NCBI RefSeq assembly: GCF_000687555.1
Contig: NZ_JHWJ01000004.1
Location: 124,001 to 188,000, forward strand
Length of the DNA: 64,000 nt
Direction: 5' to 3'
Source of the DNA: [Clostridium] aerotolerans DSM 5434
GTDB taxonomy: Bacteria; Bacillota; Clostridia; Lachnospirales; Lachnospiraceae
Made by a program: the position numbers and the translations under genes. Each line of letters begins with the position of its first letter. Within the stretch, counting starts at the first letter, position 1. The notes under the pieces are model-generated. The model did not search any database. It was given only the letters and a program-made list of their open reading frames with translations, and was not told where the DNA came from. Shown piece by piece: positions 53,006 to 61,760 of the stretch.

Positions 53006-53116
53006 TATATTTATAAATGTAAACCCCCCCAATACATTATATAGTTTTTGCTACACCCCATAAGAAACGAAATACCTTCTCCGAAAAACGGTCAGCTACC
53101 CCGCTGACCGTTTTTT
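53006..53116 (+). ncRNA. Candidate small RNA with own promoter and terminator
   Basis: This sits in the 349-base gap between ftsH and the GH13 gene. An extended -10 TGG-TATATT (53006-53011) and a perfect intrinsic terminator AAAAACGGTCAGC / GCTGACCGTTTTT (53084-53116) bound about 100 bases without an ORF. The region has a run of seven C (53024-53030) and an ACACCCC segment, as found in sRNAs that pair with G-rich ribosome-binding sites. No -35 is clear. It could instead be an attenuated leader of the GH13 gene. Confidence 0.4.
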
Positions 53117-53188
53117 ATTTCATTTTTTTAGAGGTAAGGCAGGGTTGTATAATGGGGATCAATCGGATAAAATAGTATTAGAGTTAGG

Positions 53189-55270
53189 ATGAAAGGAAAG
53201 AAAGAACGTATGTGCTTTCAGGAAGAGGCTTTAAATAGAGAGGCATTATTTACCGACGAGACTGACAGCTTCCGGTTTCCCTGTGAACCAGAAGAAGGGG
53301 ACGAAGTAGTTCTTCTTTTCCGGACGGCTGTAAACAATATTGATTGGGTCAATTATATAGAAGCCGGCAGTGAACAAGCAACTGCCATGAAAAGAAGCAG
53401 CTCTGATGAAATGTTCGATTACTATGAGCACAGAATAAAAGCAGGCTGTGATCCCATTCGCTACTGCTTTCAGGTGGTAAAAGGGAATCAGGTCTGTTAT
53501 TACAGCCGTCTGGGAGTGGAAGATGAGATTCCGTCTGACAGCTGGTTCTTAATGGTCCCAGGCTTTTCCACACCAGACTGGGCAAAGGGTGCCGTCATGT
53601 ATCAGATTTTTGTGGACCGCTTCTGCAATGGAGATTCCGCCAATGATGTGGTAGATGACGAATATGTGTATTTAAAAAGGAAAGTAACCGGTATCAGGGA
53701 CTGGAATAAGTATCCCGACCAGCTTGATGTATGCAGCTTTTATGGCGGAGATTTGCAGGGGGTATGGGATAAGCTTGACTATCTGGAAAATCTGGGTGTG
53801 GAAGTAATTTATCTAAATCCCATTTTTGTATCGCCCTCCAATCATAAGTACGATTGTCAGGATTATGACCATATTGATCCCCATTACGGCGTCTTAGCCA
53901 TGGATGGGGGAGAGGTTTTAAACTCTGAAGATACCAGCAACCAGAATGCCACCAAATACATGATACGTACTACGGCAGAGGAAAACCTAAAAGAGAGCAA
54001 TGATTTTTTCTCCAGGTTTATAGAAGAAGTACACAAAAGAGGAATGAAGGTCATTCTGGACGGAGTATTTAATCACTGCGGTTCTTTCCACAAATGGCTG
54101 GATGGAGAACGGATTTATGAGCTTTCAGGAAATTATGAGCCAGGAGCTTATGTTTCAAAAGAAAGCCCTTATCATTCCTTTTTTAATTTCCAGTCTGAGA
54201 ACTGGCCTTACAATTCCTCTTATGATGGCTGGTGGGGTCATGCTACACTTCCAAAGCTTAATTATGAAGGCTCTGATACTCTTTACCAGTATATCCTTAA
54301 CATCGCTGCCAAATGGGTTTCTAAGCCATACAATGCCGACGGTTGGCGCCTTGACGTAGCTGCCGACTTAGGGCAAAGCAGTCAATTCAATCACAGCTTC
54401 TGGAAGGATTTCAGAAAGACAGTGAAGGCAGCCAATCAAGATGCCTTCATACTTGCGGAGCATTACGGTGACCCATCGGAATGGTTAAAGGGTGATGAGT
54501 GGGATACGGTGATGAATTACGATGCCTTTATGGAACCGGTATCCTGGTTTCTAACTGGTATGGAAAAGCATAGTGATGAGAAGGATGAAAAGCTCTTTGG
54601 AGACGGAACAGCCTTTTTTAAGGCCATGAATCACCATATGAGCCGTATGATGACGGGATCATTGTTTACTGCCATGAACCAGCTTTCCAATCACGACCAT
54701 TCCCGTTTCCTTACAAGGACCAATAAAAAAATAGGCCGTACGGCTACAGAAGGACCGGAGGGGGCTTCCGAAGGAATCAGTTACGGCATATTCCGTCAGG
54801 GCGTGATGCTCCAGATGACCTGGCCCGGTGCTCCCACCATCTATTATGGGGATGAGGCTGGTGTTTGCGGCTGGACAGATCCAGACAATCGTCGAACCTA
54901 CCCCTGGGGATATGAGAACATGGAACTGATAGAATTCCACCGGTATATGACTGATCTTCACCGGTCTATCAAAGCGCTCCGCCTTGGCTCCTTAAAGCAG
55001 CTTTTAGCAGGAGACCATCTCATTGCATTCGGCCGCTTTACAGGAGACAGCATCTGCGCTGTAGCAGTTAACAGCCATGAAAATGAACAGGAAATCCACA
55101 TACCGGTCTGGCAGCTTGGCTTAAAGGACGGCGAGACCATGTCCCGGGTCATGCTGACCTATGAGAGTGGTTATAATGTTGGTAAGCTGTCTTACTCTGT
55201 GATAGAGGGTAATGTGAAGGTTTTATTGCCTCCTGTAAGCTCTGTCCTACTGGTTGGCAATAGGGATTAG
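53189..55270 (+). CDS. GH13 alpha-glycosidase (neopullulanase/cyclomaltodextrinase-like)
   Basis: 693 residues, no signal peptide. N-terminal CBM34-like beta domain (about 10-130), then a GH13 barrel: MYQIFVDRFCNGD, the four conserved regions DGVFNHCG, GWRLDVAAD (nucleophile Asp), ILAEHYGD (acid/base Glu) and LSNHDHSR (transition-state Asp), then a C-terminal beta domain. Such enzymes cleave cyclodextrins, pullulan or maltodextrins in the cytoplasm. The start is ATG 53189; a second ATG 21 bases on is possible, and neither has a strong ribosome-binding site. Confidence 0.87.
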   Translation: MKGKKERMCFQEEALNREALFTDETDSFRFPCEPEEGDEVVLLFRTAVNNIDWVNYIEAGSEQATAMKRSSSDEMFDYYEHRIKAGCDPIRYCFQVVKGNQVCYYSRLGVEDEIPSDSWFLMVPGFSTPDWAKGAVMYQIFVDRFCNGDSANDVVDDEYVYLKRKVTGIRDWNKYPDQLDVCSFYGGDLQGVWDKLDYLENLGVEVIYLNPIFVSPSNHKYDCQDYDHIDPHYGVLAMDGGEVLNSEDTSNQNATKYMIRTTAEENLKESNDFFSRFIEEVHKRGMKVILDGVFNHCGSFHKWLDGERIYELSGNYEPGAYVSKESPYHSFFNFQSENWPYNSSYDGWWGHATLPKLNYEGSDTLYQYILNIAAKWVSKPYNADGWRLDVAADLGQSSQFNHSFWKDFRKTVKAANQDAFILAEHYGDPSEWLKGDEWDTVMNYDAFMEPVSWFLTGMEKHSDEKDEKLFGDGTAFFKAMNHHMSRMMTGSLFTAMNQLSNHDHSRFLTRTNKKIGRTATEGPEGASEGISYGIFRQGVMLQMTWPGAPTIYYGDEAGVCGWTDPDNRRTYPWGYENMELIEFHRYMTDLHRSIKALRLGSLKQLLAGDHLIAFGRFTGDSICAVAVNSHENEQEIHIPVWQLGLKDGETMSRVMLTYESGYNVGKLSYSVIEGNVKVLLPPVSSVLLVGNRD

Positions 55271-55293
55271 CATAATTTTCTATAAAAAACAGC

Positions 55294-55322
55294 TTGATTT
55301 TTTTAGGACAACATGTTAAAAT
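55294..55322 (+). promoter_or_regulatory. tRNA-Tyr promoter
   Basis: TTGATT (55294-55299), 17 bases, TAAAAT (55317-55322), 23 bases before the tRNA. Confidence 0.7.
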
Positions 55323-55345
55323 GATAATCGCTTGTTAAAAGGCAT

Positions 55346-55427
55346 GGGTGGGTTCCCGAGCGGCCAAAGGGGGCAGACTGTAAATCTGTTGTCGACGACT
55401 TCGAAGGTTCGAATCCTTCTCCACCCA
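55346..55427 (+). tRNA. tRNA-Tyr (anticodon GTA)
   Basis: 82 bases folding as a class II tRNA. Acceptor GGGTGGG / TCCACCC with discriminator A; anticodon stem CAGA/TCTG with loop CTGTAAA (GTA at 55380-55382); long variable arm; T arm GAAGG-TTCGAAT-CCTTC. CCA is not encoded. Own promoter upstream and terminator downstream. Confidence 0.95.
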
Positions 55428-55439
55428 GTTATTATTAAG

Positions 55440-55477
55440 AAAAAAGCCGGTATGATAATCATCATACCGGCTTTTTT
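55440..55477 (+). terminator. tRNA-Tyr terminator
   Basis: Perfect 17-bp stem AAAAAAGCCGGTATGAT / ATCATACCGGCTTTTTT with a 4-base loop. Confidence 0.9.
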
Positions 55478-55578
55478 GTGCTATTCTTTAATTGTCTCGT
55501 TGACAGGCAGCTTCTATTCTGTATTGATAAAAGAAGCTGCCTGTCAACCGAGTATTTGACTTTTGAGACTGGCCGCTG

Positions 55579-56913
55579 TTATTCTGCCATCAAAGCCGCC
55601 ATGGTGAAGTAATTATATGGCTTATTAAAGTGAGGCAGGAAGAAGATGTCAGTCAGCTTCAAGCGGTCAATGGTAACCTGTTCCTGAATGGCAAGAGAGA
55701 ACATATGGATTGCCATGGAAATATCGTATTCAGAACACATCTGAGCTCCTAAGATGATTCTGGTCTTTCTGTCATATACGATACGGATTTTTACCTTATA
55801 ATTATCATGCTGTATAAATGCAGGCTTCTGAGTGTCTTCGTAATCGGTGGCAACAGCGTCATAGCCCATTTTCTTTGCTTTTTCCAGTGTGATTCCGGTT
55901 GAGACCATCTTAAGGTCCCAAATACAGATACCATTTGAACCCTGAACGCCAATGGACTTCAATGGAGTTCCACAGGCATTATGAGCCGCTACGATTCCGG
56001 AACGCACTGCGTTGGTAGCCAGGGCGATGTAGTTGGTCTTTTGAATGGAATTATCATATATGGTCGCACAGTCGCCAATGGCATAAACGTCCGGCTGACT
56101 CGTCTGCTGATGTTCATTTACCAGATAAGCTCCGTTCTTAAACAGCTCCAGGACGTCTTTTCCCAGCTGGCTGTTGGGCTTAAAGCCGATTCCAAGCACC
56201 ACCATATCGGCTGGGTATTCATGTTTGTCTGTAACGATCTTCTCCACCTTGCCGGTACCCTTAATGCTGGTAACGGTTTCTTCGTAAGCCAGCTTGATTC
56301 CGTGGCTTTCTAAGTTCTTAGACATGATATCCGTAAATTCCTGGTCATAATATCCGGACAGACAGGTGCTTGCTGTATCAATGAGAGTTACCTTCTTTCC
56401 AATACGATTAAAGGCTTCTGCCAGCTCCACGCCGATGTATCCGGCACCGACTACGACTACATTGCGGATCATGTTTTCGTGAAGCTTATCAATTACTTCT
56501 TTTGCATTCTGATATAATTTCACGTACTGAACATTTTTTAAATCGGTTCCTTCAATGGTTGGAGTAACAGGGAGAGAGCCGGTGGCAAGAATAAGCTTGT
56601 CATATGGAGTCTGATAGCTCTGGCCGTCTTTTCCAGTGGCAAATACCAGCTTTTTATCAAAATCAATATGATAGACAATGGTTTCTAAATATACTTTTGC
56701 GCCCTTCTGCTCAAAAATCTCCTTGCTACAGTAAAACAATCCTTCGGAAGATGGAATCTGATTTCCAATCCATAAGGCCATACCGCACCCTAGAAAGCTG
56801 ATATTGTCATTGGAGTCAAAAATCGTGACTTCCTTGTCCTTGTAATTATCTAAAATAGTGTTAATTGCCGCAGTTCCAGCATGATTTGCTCCAATTACTA
56901 CGATACGCTCCAT
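55579..56913 (-). CDS. nox: NADH oxidase / CoA-disulfide-reductase-family flavoprotein
   Basis: Start at the ATG at 56913, 7 bases after AGGAGG. 444 residues: FAD motif [15 protein letters not shown] (His11), redox-active Cys43 in [14 protein letters not shown] motif [18 protein letters not shown], and second FAD motif [12 protein letters not shown], with a C-terminal dimerisation domain. A single active-site cysteine with His11 fits water-forming NADH oxidase; CoA-disulfide reductase is the main alternative. It removes oxygen at the expense of NADH and complements the rubrerythrins. Confidence 0.87.
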   Translation of the reverse strand: MERIVVIGANHAGTAAINTILDNYKDKEVTIFDSNDNISFLGCGMALWIGNQIPSSEGLFYCSKEIFEQKGAKVYLETIVYHIDFDKKLVFATGKDGQSYQTPYDKLILATGSLPVTPTIEGTDLKNVQYVKLYQNAKEVIDKLHENMIRNVVVVGAGYIGVELAEAFNRIGKKVTLIDTASTCLSGYYDQEFTDIMSKNLESHGIKLAYEETVTSIKGTGKVEKIVTDKHEYPADMVVLGIGFKPNSQLGKDVLELFKNGAYLVNEHQQTSQPDVYAIGDCATIYDNSIQKTNYIALATNAVRSGIVAAHNACGTPLKSIGVQGSNGICIWDLKMVSTGITLEKAKKMGYDAVATDYEDTQKPAFIQHDNYKVKIRIVYDRKTRIILGAQMCSEYDISMAIHMFSLAIQEQVTIDRLKLTDIFFLPHFNKPYNYFTMAALMAE

Positions 56914-57309
56914 ATAATACCTCCTAAGTGGTTCATTTTTATATAATATTGTACAGGCGAAAAAACAATTTCTCCTTAAGGTGATTCTATCACTAATTTG
57001 CCCGGGGGACAATTGATTCTTTGTCTTTTTTTTATCATTAGTCGGATCTTGAGACTTGAACCTGTTTTTGTTGTAATAAAATAAAGAAATAGTATGGACA
57101 ACAATGATAGGATACCCAAAGAGTTCGGTTCATGGAACTATTAGTTTGAAAGCAATAGTAATGTTTTTTCATAATTGATTTTGATTTCTTGTTTTTCTTC
57201 TTTCATATATTTACGATTTGCGATATTTTCATAATCCATTGTTTCTATAGCTTATTTAAACAGTTGTAAGGGAAAATATAAATTGAAGAGCAAATGCAAT
57301 ATAAAACAG
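56914..57309. other. AT-rich intergenic region without a supported gene
   Basis: About 400 bases between nox and the tRNA-Leu promoter. The nox promoter must lie in the left part, but no convincing -35/-10 pair was found. A 32-codon minus-strand frame (57141-57239) has no ribosome-binding site and is not called. Nothing else is visible. Confidence 0.5.
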
Positions 57310-57338
57310 TTGACAAGAAAGGCTTGTTTTTGTATAAT
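57310..57338 (+). promoter_or_regulatory. tRNA-Leu promoter, full consensus
   Basis: TTGACA (57310-57315), 17 bases, TATAAT (57333-57338), 68 bases before the mature tRNA. Confidence 0.85.
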
Positions 57339-57406
57339 CAATATGTTGTTCATCGGTGAGCTTTTTTTGCTTGGTCAAAAGGGGCTGTACCTTGATTACA
57401 CTAGTT

Positions 57407-57492
57407 GCCGGCGTGGCGGAACTGGCAGACGCACAGGACTTAAAATCCTGCGGGCTTAATCGCCCGTACCGGTTCGATTCCGGTCGCCGGCA
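57407..57492 (+). tRNA. tRNA-Leu (anticodon TAA)
   Basis: 86-base class II tRNA. Acceptor GCCGGCG / CGCCGGC plus discriminator A; anticodon stem CAGGA/TCCTG with loop CTTAAAA (TAA at 57441-57443); variable arm CGGGC...GCCCG; T arm ACCGG-TTCGATT-CCGGT. No encoded CCA. Confidence 0.96.
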
Positions 57493-57503
57493 TGAATTGT
57501 GAG

Positions 57504-57537
57504 AAACCTTGTACTCGTTTGAGTACAAGGTTTTTTT
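57504..57537 (+). terminator. tRNA-Leu terminator
   Basis: 13-bp stem AAACCTTGTACTC / GAGTACAAGGTTT with a 4-base loop and TTTT. Confidence 0.88.
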
Positions 57538-57779
57538 GCGCCCTGTATTTACCTGCTTCCTGAATTGATATAGCATAAGGTTGATATAGGAAGTTATCAT
57601 CGGCTGGGTGATAACCAGGAGTATGAAGTATGATCTGGCTATGAGATTTGTAAAAGTTATGTATATTATTGTAAAACATTAGTAAAGTGTATATAGTTAT
57701 CTGAAAACTGTCCGATATATCTACTGAATCTCAAGTTGTACCTGAGACAAAGGCATAAATATATATTGGAGGTTGAAGC

Positions 57780-59762
57780 ATGAACAGACACCGCAAGGGG
57801 ATAAAAAAGGATTTGGTATTATTTACGTTGACCTGTATTGCCTGTATCGTATTTCTGTTGTCTGTAAGTTCTATTTATTTGATCTATGATACCGCTCACC
57901 GTTCGCTGGCAAAGAGTCTTAAGGAAACCTCACAGCTTGTCTCGGAAAAGATTACCCAGCAGTTAAAAGAATACTCTGTCATTGCGGAATCTATCGGCCT
58001 TTACGAAAAGGGGAATCGAGAGCGCGGGGGGAATATTGGTATATTCCTTACCATCTCAAGCTCTCAGTATGGGCTTAATAAGATTGATATCATTTCTTTA
58101 GACGGAACGTCCATGGTGAGTGGGAAGTCATATAAGGATAACGTTGCCTATGAAAAGGCAAAGGGCGGCACCCCCTTTCTATCAGACCCAATCGTGGGGA
58201 GTGATTCTGCCTCCTTTCAATACGCATATCCCTTTGGAGATCTGGTCATCATGCTGGATATTCCTTATTCCGTGCTGGAGGCTATCATAACCGAAGCCAG
58301 ACTTGGAGAGACGGGAAGTACCTACATATTAGACAGTAACGGGACTAAGGTAGCAGCCGATGATATTTCCCTTGTGCTTGGGCGGCAAAACAGCATTGAG
58401 GATGGAAGAAAGAATTCGTCAAAAAAGTCTGAGATTGTTTCTCTGGAAACGGACATGATTGGGGGAGGATCAGGATTTCGCTTTTATGAGGAGGGAGGAG
58501 TTCATAAGATAGGCTCTTATGCCTCCATTAAGGATACCAATGGCTGGTCGGTCAATGTAACGGCCCTTCAGTCTGAATTTATGTCAGGCATCAGGACCTC
58601 TGTCATCATGGCTGGTGTTCTGGGAATCTTATCCCTTATGGTCAGTGTATTTGCTGTTTTAAAGATTACAAACCGGATCACAAAGCCTATTGAAGCTGTG
58701 GTGGATTCTCTGAGCCGGTTTTCTGAAGGAGACCTTAATATGGAGCTTCCCATACTGCGGGACGATGAGGTGGGGAGTATATCCGGGAAAATCAATGAAA
58801 TGGCGGCAAAATATAAAGAAATCATACAGGATATCTCCGTATATCTCCATGAAATTTCCATTGGTAATCTGGCGGTGCAAAGCAGCTGTGACTATCCTGG
58901 AGAATTTCGTGACATCCGCTTAAGCATGGAGTCCATTTCCGTGGCTTTAAGCGATACCTTAAGAAAGATTCAAATCTCGGCTCATGGGGTGAACAATGGT
59001 GCAGGTCAGGTATCCGATGCCTCACAGGCCCTTGCATCAGGAAGCCAGGAGCAGGCAGCAGCCGTGGAAGAATTAAATGCTTCCATAGAAGCCGTCTGTC
59101 AGCAGGCGGAAAAAAATGTGGAGCATGTGAGAAAGGCGTCTGCCTATGCAAGCCAGTCAGGTCTTAACGTAGACCTGGGGAATCGGTATATGGAAAGTCT
59201 TAAAGAGGCCATAGAAGATATCAGCTTATCCTCAGGTAAAATCAGTAATATTACAAAGATCATTGAAGACATTGCATTTCAGACCAATATATTGGCTTTG
59301 AATGCAGCCGTAGAAGCTGCAAGAGCAGGAAGCGTGGGCAGCGGATTTGCGGTTGTTGCAGGAGAGGTGAGGAATCTGGCCGTTAAATCAGCGGAGGCGG
59401 CAAAACAGACCACTGAGCTCATTGAACACTCTGTAAAAGCTGTTTTAGAGGGCAAGAGGCTTACCGGGGAGACGGGTAAGGTACTTAAAGAAATTGCAGG
59501 CCAGGCAAGTCAGGTGGAAGAGTCCATGAGGGAAGTAGAGGCTTCATCTATGGAACAGGTACAAGCCATAGAGCAAATCAACGATGGCCTTTCCCAGGTT
59601 TCAGCTGTGATACAGGCCAATGCTTCTACAGCAGAGCAAAGCTCGGCAGCAGGAGAGGAGCTGGAGAGCCAGGCAAGAATGCTTTACGGTGAAGTGGACC
59701 GGTTCCGGTTGTGGGAAGAAGTCATTTCCCAGGAGCAAAGTGTAGAGGCGTGCATTTCATAA
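57780..59762 (+). CDS. Methyl-accepting chemotaxis protein
   Basis: 660 residues: N-terminal membrane segment (about 10-35), extracytoplasmic dCache-like sensor (about 40-270, with [15 protein letters not shown]), second membrane segment (about 275-300), HAMP (about 300-355) and a long signalling coiled coil. The tip resembles [20 protein letters not shown] followed by [10 protein letters not shown], the CheA/CheW contact site. It ends without a CheR-binding pentapeptide. Ligand unknown. GGAGG precedes the ATG. Confidence 0.95.
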   Translation: MNRHRKGIKKDLVLFTLTCIACIVFLLSVSSIYLIYDTAHRSLAKSLKETSQLVSEKITQQLKEYSVIAESIGLYEKGNRERGGNIGIFLTISSSQYGLNKIDIISLDGTSMVSGKSYKDNVAYEKAKGGTPFLSDPIVGSDSASFQYAYPFGDLVIMLDIPYSVLEAIITEARLGETGSTYILDSNGTKVAADDISLVLGRQNSIEDGRKNSSKKSEIVSLETDMIGGGSGFRFYEEGGVHKIGSYASIKDTNGWSVNVTALQSEFMSGIRTSVIMAGVLGILSLMVSVFAVLKITNRITKPIEAVVDSLSRFSEGDLNMELPILRDDEVGSISGKINEMAAKYKEIIQDISVYLHEISIGNLAVQSSCDYPGEFRDIRLSMESISVALSDTLRKIQISAHGVNNGAGQVSDASQALASGSQEQAAAVEELNASIEAVCQQAEKNVEHVRKASAYASQSGLNVDLGNRYMESLKEAIEDISLSSGKISNITKIIEDIAFQTNILALNAAVEAARAGSVGSGFAVVAGEVRNLAVKSAEAAKQTTELIEHSVKAVLEGKRLTGETGKVLKEIAGQASQVEESMREVEASSMEQVQAIEQINDGLSQVSAVIQANASTAEQSSAAGEELESQARMLYGEVDRFRLWEEVISQEQSVEACIS

Positions 59763-59818
59763 AAAAGCTTCATTTATCTCATACTATTAAAATACCAGGA
59801 AAGAAATGAGGTAAGAAA

Positions 59819-60250
59819 ATGAACGCAGACGCAGAATTGCTTAATTTCATCCATCAAAACTCCCAGATGGGCGTGGAAACCATTGGACAGCTTCTTACGA
59901 TTTCAGAGGAAGAATCATTTAAAATCCACTTGGAGGAGGAGCTTAAGGAATACAGGCAGATTCATGAAAAGGCGAGAGAGCTTTTAAATCAACATGGCTT
60001 AGAGGAGAAGGATATCTCTGCCATGGAAAAGATCATGGCTTATATGGCAATCGATATGAAGACATTTGTGGATAAGTCCCCCTCTCATATGGCAGAGATG
60101 TTGATACTGGGAGGAACCAGAGGAATTATTGACTGCTTAAAGAGAATCCGCCAGTATAAGGGAGAGGCAAAGGAAGATATCATATCTCTCATGAATCATC
60201 TTTTAAAAGTGGAAGAAGATCATCTGGAACGGTTGAAGAAGATGGTTTGA
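59819..60250 (+). CDS. Small helical protein, unknown
   Basis: 143 residues, Glu/Lys-rich and predicted all-helical, with segments such as EEELKEYRQIHEKARELLNQ and a C-terminal KVEEDHLERLKKMV. The spacing of Glu and His is reminiscent of ferritin-like bundles, but a clear metal site is not demonstrable. It lies 56 bases after the chemoreceptor gene, same strand, and 42 bases before the DUF1848 gene. Function unknown. Confidence 0.6.
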   Translation: MNADAELLNFIHQNSQMGVETIGQLLTISEEESFKIHLEEELKEYRQIHEKARELLNQHGLEEKDISAMEKIMAYMAIDMKTFVDKSPSHMAEMLILGGTRGIIDCLKRIRQYKGEAKEDIISLMNHLLKVEEDHLERLKKMV

Positions 60251-60292
60251 CGTCGTATAATATAGGTATTTCTATGAAAGAGGAGGAGTCAG

Positions 60293-61210
60293 GTGATACT
60301 AAGTGTCAGCAGGCGGACCGATATTCCCCGGTTTTATTCCGACTGGTTTTTTGAGCGGATAAAGGAGGGGTTTCTCTATGTCAGAAATCCTATGAACAGC
60401 CGGCAGATCAGCAGGATTGATTTATCTCCGGAACAAGTGGAGCTTATTGTATTTTGGACAAAGGATCCCAGTCCAATGCTTGGACGCCTTTCAGAGCTTA
60501 ATTCCATACCCTGCTATCTCCAGTTTACATTAACCGGATATGGGCGTGATGTGGAACCGGGACTGCCGGATAAACAGGAATTGATTCGTGTTTTTAAAGA
60601 GTTTTCTAAGGTCTTAGGGCCGGATCGAATGGTGTGGCGCTATGATCCGATTTTTATAAATGACCGGTATGAGGAGGCCTATCACCTTCGGGCATTTGAA
60701 CAAATTGCCAGGGAGTTTAAGGGACATACGAATAAAGTGGTCATTTCTTTTCTTGACTGGTACGGAAAAACAGCCCGTAACATGAAAGGGATAAAAGCAG
60801 AAGAGATGACGGAAGAAAGAATGCTTAACATCAGCCGGGCGATGGCGGAGATTGCAGGTTCCTTTGATATGCGAATGGAAGCGTGCGCAGAAACTGCTGA
60901 TTTAAGCCAGGCTGAAGTTTCTCGGGGCAGCTGTATCGATCCGGTCATGGTAGAAAAGATTCTTGGTGTACCGATCAAACAGAAAAAAGATAAAAACCAG
61001 AGGGCGGAATGCGGCTGCTTAGAAAGTGTGGAAGTGGGTGCATATGATACTTGTCTCATGGGGTGCAGATACTGTTATGCCAATGACAGTCAGCTTTCTG
61101 TGGAGAGAAAGACGGCTCTTTATGATGTTCACAGTCCTCTCCTATGCGGAAGGGTTGAAGACGGAGATAAGATAACAGAGCGGAAAGCAGCGCTTATAAG
61201 GAAGAAATGA
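60293..61210 (+). CDS. DUF1848 protein with C-terminal radical-SAM-like cysteine motif
   Basis: 305 residues starting at GTG 60293 (GAGGAGG site). N-terminus MILSVSRRTDIPRFYSDWF and WTKDPSPM, MVWRYDPIF, KVVISFLDWYGK are DUF1848 signatures. Near the C-terminus is CxxxCxxC: C254, C258, C261 in YDTCLMGCRYCYAND, preceded by ECGCLE. This spacing is that of the radical-SAM [4Fe-4S] site, which normally sits at the N-terminus of the barrel, so a circular permutation is possible. Reaction unknown. Confidence 0.78.
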   Translation: MILSVSRRTDIPRFYSDWFFERIKEGFLYVRNPMNSRQISRIDLSPEQVELIVFWTKDPSPMLGRLSELNSIPCYLQFTLTGYGRDVEPGLPDKQELIRVFKEFSKVLGPDRMVWRYDPIFINDRYEEAYHLRAFEQIAREFKGHTNKVVISFLDWYGKTARNMKGIKAEEMTEERMLNISRAMAEIAGSFDMRMEACAETADLSQAEVSRGSCIDPVMVEKILGVPIKQKKDKNQRAECGCLESVEVGAYDTCLMGCRYCYANDSQLSVERKTALYDVHSPLLCGRVEDGDKITERKAALIRKK

Positions 61211-61264
61211 AGAAGGAGCTTATGCATGACATGTAATTGTCATTTACGCATAAACTCCTTTTTC
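61207..61264. terminator. Bidirectional terminator
   Basis: Stem AAGGAG-c-TTATGC / GCATAA-a-CTCCTT with an inner repeat ATGACA / TGTCAT and T/A runs on both sides. It separates the convergent DUF1848 and superoxide reductase genes. Confidence 0.75.
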
Positions 61265-61657
61265 TTAAGCTTCTGTCTTCCAGAAACCATGAAGATTGCA
61301 ATAGGCATAAGCGGCTTTGGGAGAATCGCCCTCTTCTAAGGTGAAATAAGCCACAGGCTCACAATCCTTATCAAGGCTGACTCTCATCAGGCAGCCTGCT
61401 GTTGTGAAAAGACTGACCCATGCAATGCTGTGTTCCTCAGACATGGGATGGAAGATGCTTCCTACCTTGACGGTTACATGGTTTCCATCGGTCTCAATGA
61501 CTGGTGCATGCTTTTCTAGTGCACCGTCAGAGGTGTTTGGTTCCAGGATGTCAAAGGGCTTTAAGCTGTCAGGGATTGCAGCGTTTGGGGTTCCTAAAAT
61601 TGCTTCCATAATGATATTGTGGTTCTGGTCGGTCAAAAATACAGGTTCGTTCTTCAT
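61265..61657 (-). CDS. Superoxide reductase (desulfoferrodoxin family) with cysteine-free N-terminal domain
   Basis: 130 residues. The C-terminal SOR domain has the Fe(His4Cys) ligands in LEKHAPVIE, GSIFHPMSEEHSIAW and YAYCNLHGFW. The N-terminal ~40 residues align in length with the desulforedoxin module (ILEPNTSDGALEKH junction is intact), but all four iron-binding cysteines are missing. This is the class III-type architecture. It reduces superoxide to hydrogen peroxide, which the rubrerythrins then remove. GGAGG precedes the ATG. Monocistronic. Confidence 0.88.
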   Translation of the reverse strand: MKNEPVFLTDQNHNIIMEAILGTPNAAIPDSLKPFDILEPNTSDGALEKHAPVIETDGNHVTVKVGSIFHPMSEEHSIAWVSLFTTAGCLMRVSLDKDCEPVAYFTLEEGDSPKAAYAYCNLHGFWKTEA

Positions 61658-61760
61658 GGAAATCCTCCAATCTTCTTGATATCATTTATCAGAATTCCCA
61701 AAAGAAGGCAGAAACATAACACCAACTTTTTCCAATGACAGATCCTTAAATGGATTTACA

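Noticed and set aside
57141-57239. 32-codon minus-strand frame in the AT-rich gap before tRNA-Leu
   Set aside because: Lys/Glu-rich low-complexity translation, no ribosome-binding site, promoter or recognisable family.
57560-57779. Possible c-di-GMP riboswitch before the chemoreceptor gene
   Set aside because: A GTTATCA/TGATAAC stem is present, but none of the conserved GEMM core bases were found.
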